This document shows positions 4,975-5,242 of a stretch of 5,242 bases of DNA, in pieces; the stretch's first letter is position 1, and each line of letters begins with the position of its first letter. The notes beneath the pieces are model-generated. The model was not told where the DNA came from and did not search any database. It was given only the letters and a program-made list of their open reading frames with translations. The translations under genes and the position numbers were made by a program. Location of the stretch: positions 1 through 5,242 of the forward strand of contig DAOVSA010000054.1 in NCBI GenBank assembly GCA_030633635.1, given 5' to 3'. This DNA is from Candidatus Altarchaeota archaeon. GTDB lineage: Archaea; Altiarchaeota; Altiarchaeia; IMC4; DAOVSA01.

Positions 4975-5242
4975 CTATCGAATTTTAAACCTCAAAACCC
5001 CGGCAATTCCGCCCAAAGCATTTAATTGCTGGCCCGCCTCATTTTCATGGTTCAGTATATGGATGCTTCCTCTCGCGTTTTTTACATTCCGCATTAATGA
5101 CTCAATTCTATCTCTGTTTTTCAAAAAAAAGTCGTCAGAAATCAACAGGGTTTCAATTGCACTCAGTCTTGCAGCATTTTGTACGTCTGACTCTCCATAA
5201 CACTCCAATCCGGAATCTTTTCCTATATGTCCCAAAAGCATC
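4975..5242 (-). CDS. pelA: Pelota, mRNA surveillance / ribosome rescue factor, C-terminal domain (partial)
   Basis: The minus-strand frame is open from the window edge and ends at TAG (4977-4975), giving the last 88 residues. They match the C-terminal eRF1-type domain 3 of Pelota/Dom34: a YGESDVQNAARLSAIETLLISDDFF segment, then a helix with RDRIESLMRNVK, then GSIHILNHENEAGQQLNALGGIAGVLRFKI, whose HE-x-EAG-x-QL-x-x-LGGIA-x-LR-x-x-I pattern is very characteristic. Archaeal Pelota pairs with aEF1A to split stalled ribosomes during no-go or non-stop rescue. The N-terminal Sm-like and central domains lie outside the window. The similar eRF1 ends differently, with an acidic tail. The gene converges with map, and their stops are about 95 bp apart across the repeat array. 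Confidence 0.93.
   Translation of the reverse strand, partial: MLLGHIGKDSGLECYGESDVQNAARLSAIETLLISDDFFLKNRDRIESLMRNVKNARGSIHILNHENEAGQQLNALGGIAGVLRFKIR

Overview
The window is a moderately AT-rich piece of an archaeal genome, most likely an anaerobic euryarchaeon of the methanogen / Archaeoglobus / methane-oxidiser type. Four signs support this. There is a Sep-tRNA:Cys-tRNA synthase (pscS), an enzyme of the tRNA-dependent cysteine route largely confined to such archaea. There is an archaeal-type Thi4 with His in place of the sulfur-donating Cys. There is a tRNA-Ile with a bulge-helix-bulge intron and no encoded CCA. Finally, there are a type II methionine aminopeptidase and an archaeal Pelota. 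TATA-like boxes rather than strong Shine-Dalgarno sites precede the genes. I cannot assign a genus.

Layout. Bases 1-152 hold the last 49 codons of a plus-strand protein with a clustered-Cys tail, perhaps a radical-SAM type enzyme. This gene converges with a minus-strand pair: a tRNA-Ile(GAU) gene with a 40-nt intron (251-365) and, upstream of it, glmM, a phosphoglucosamine mutase (492-1805). A divergent promoter region of about 180 bp (1806-1987) separates glmM from the plus-strand run pscS (1988-3139), thi4 (3190-3969) and map (3972-4880). thi4 and map are only 2 nt apart and look co-transcribed; pscS lies 50 nt before thi4 across a repeat-rich spacer. Four tandem 21-bp repeats (4877-4960) begin at the map stop codon and fill most of the gap to the convergent C-terminal end of pelA (4975-5242, minus, cut by the window edge).

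How the genes fit together. pscS and thi4 both place inorganic sulfur into a product (Cys-tRNA and the thiazole of thiamin). Map trims the initiator Met from new proteins, Pelota rescues stalled ribosomes, tRNA-Ile serves translation, and GlmM feeds UDP-GlcNAc synthesis. Apart from GlmM and Thi4 this is a translation-centred housekeeping region. I see no mobile element, CRISPR array or obvious new defence-type system.

The most notable observation is that this SepCysS has lost both cysteines of the N-terminal Cys-x2-Cys pair that the characterised family members use for persulfide or Fe-S chemistry. Only one Cys remains in the whole chain. The 21-bp array that appears to derive from the end of map comes next in interest.
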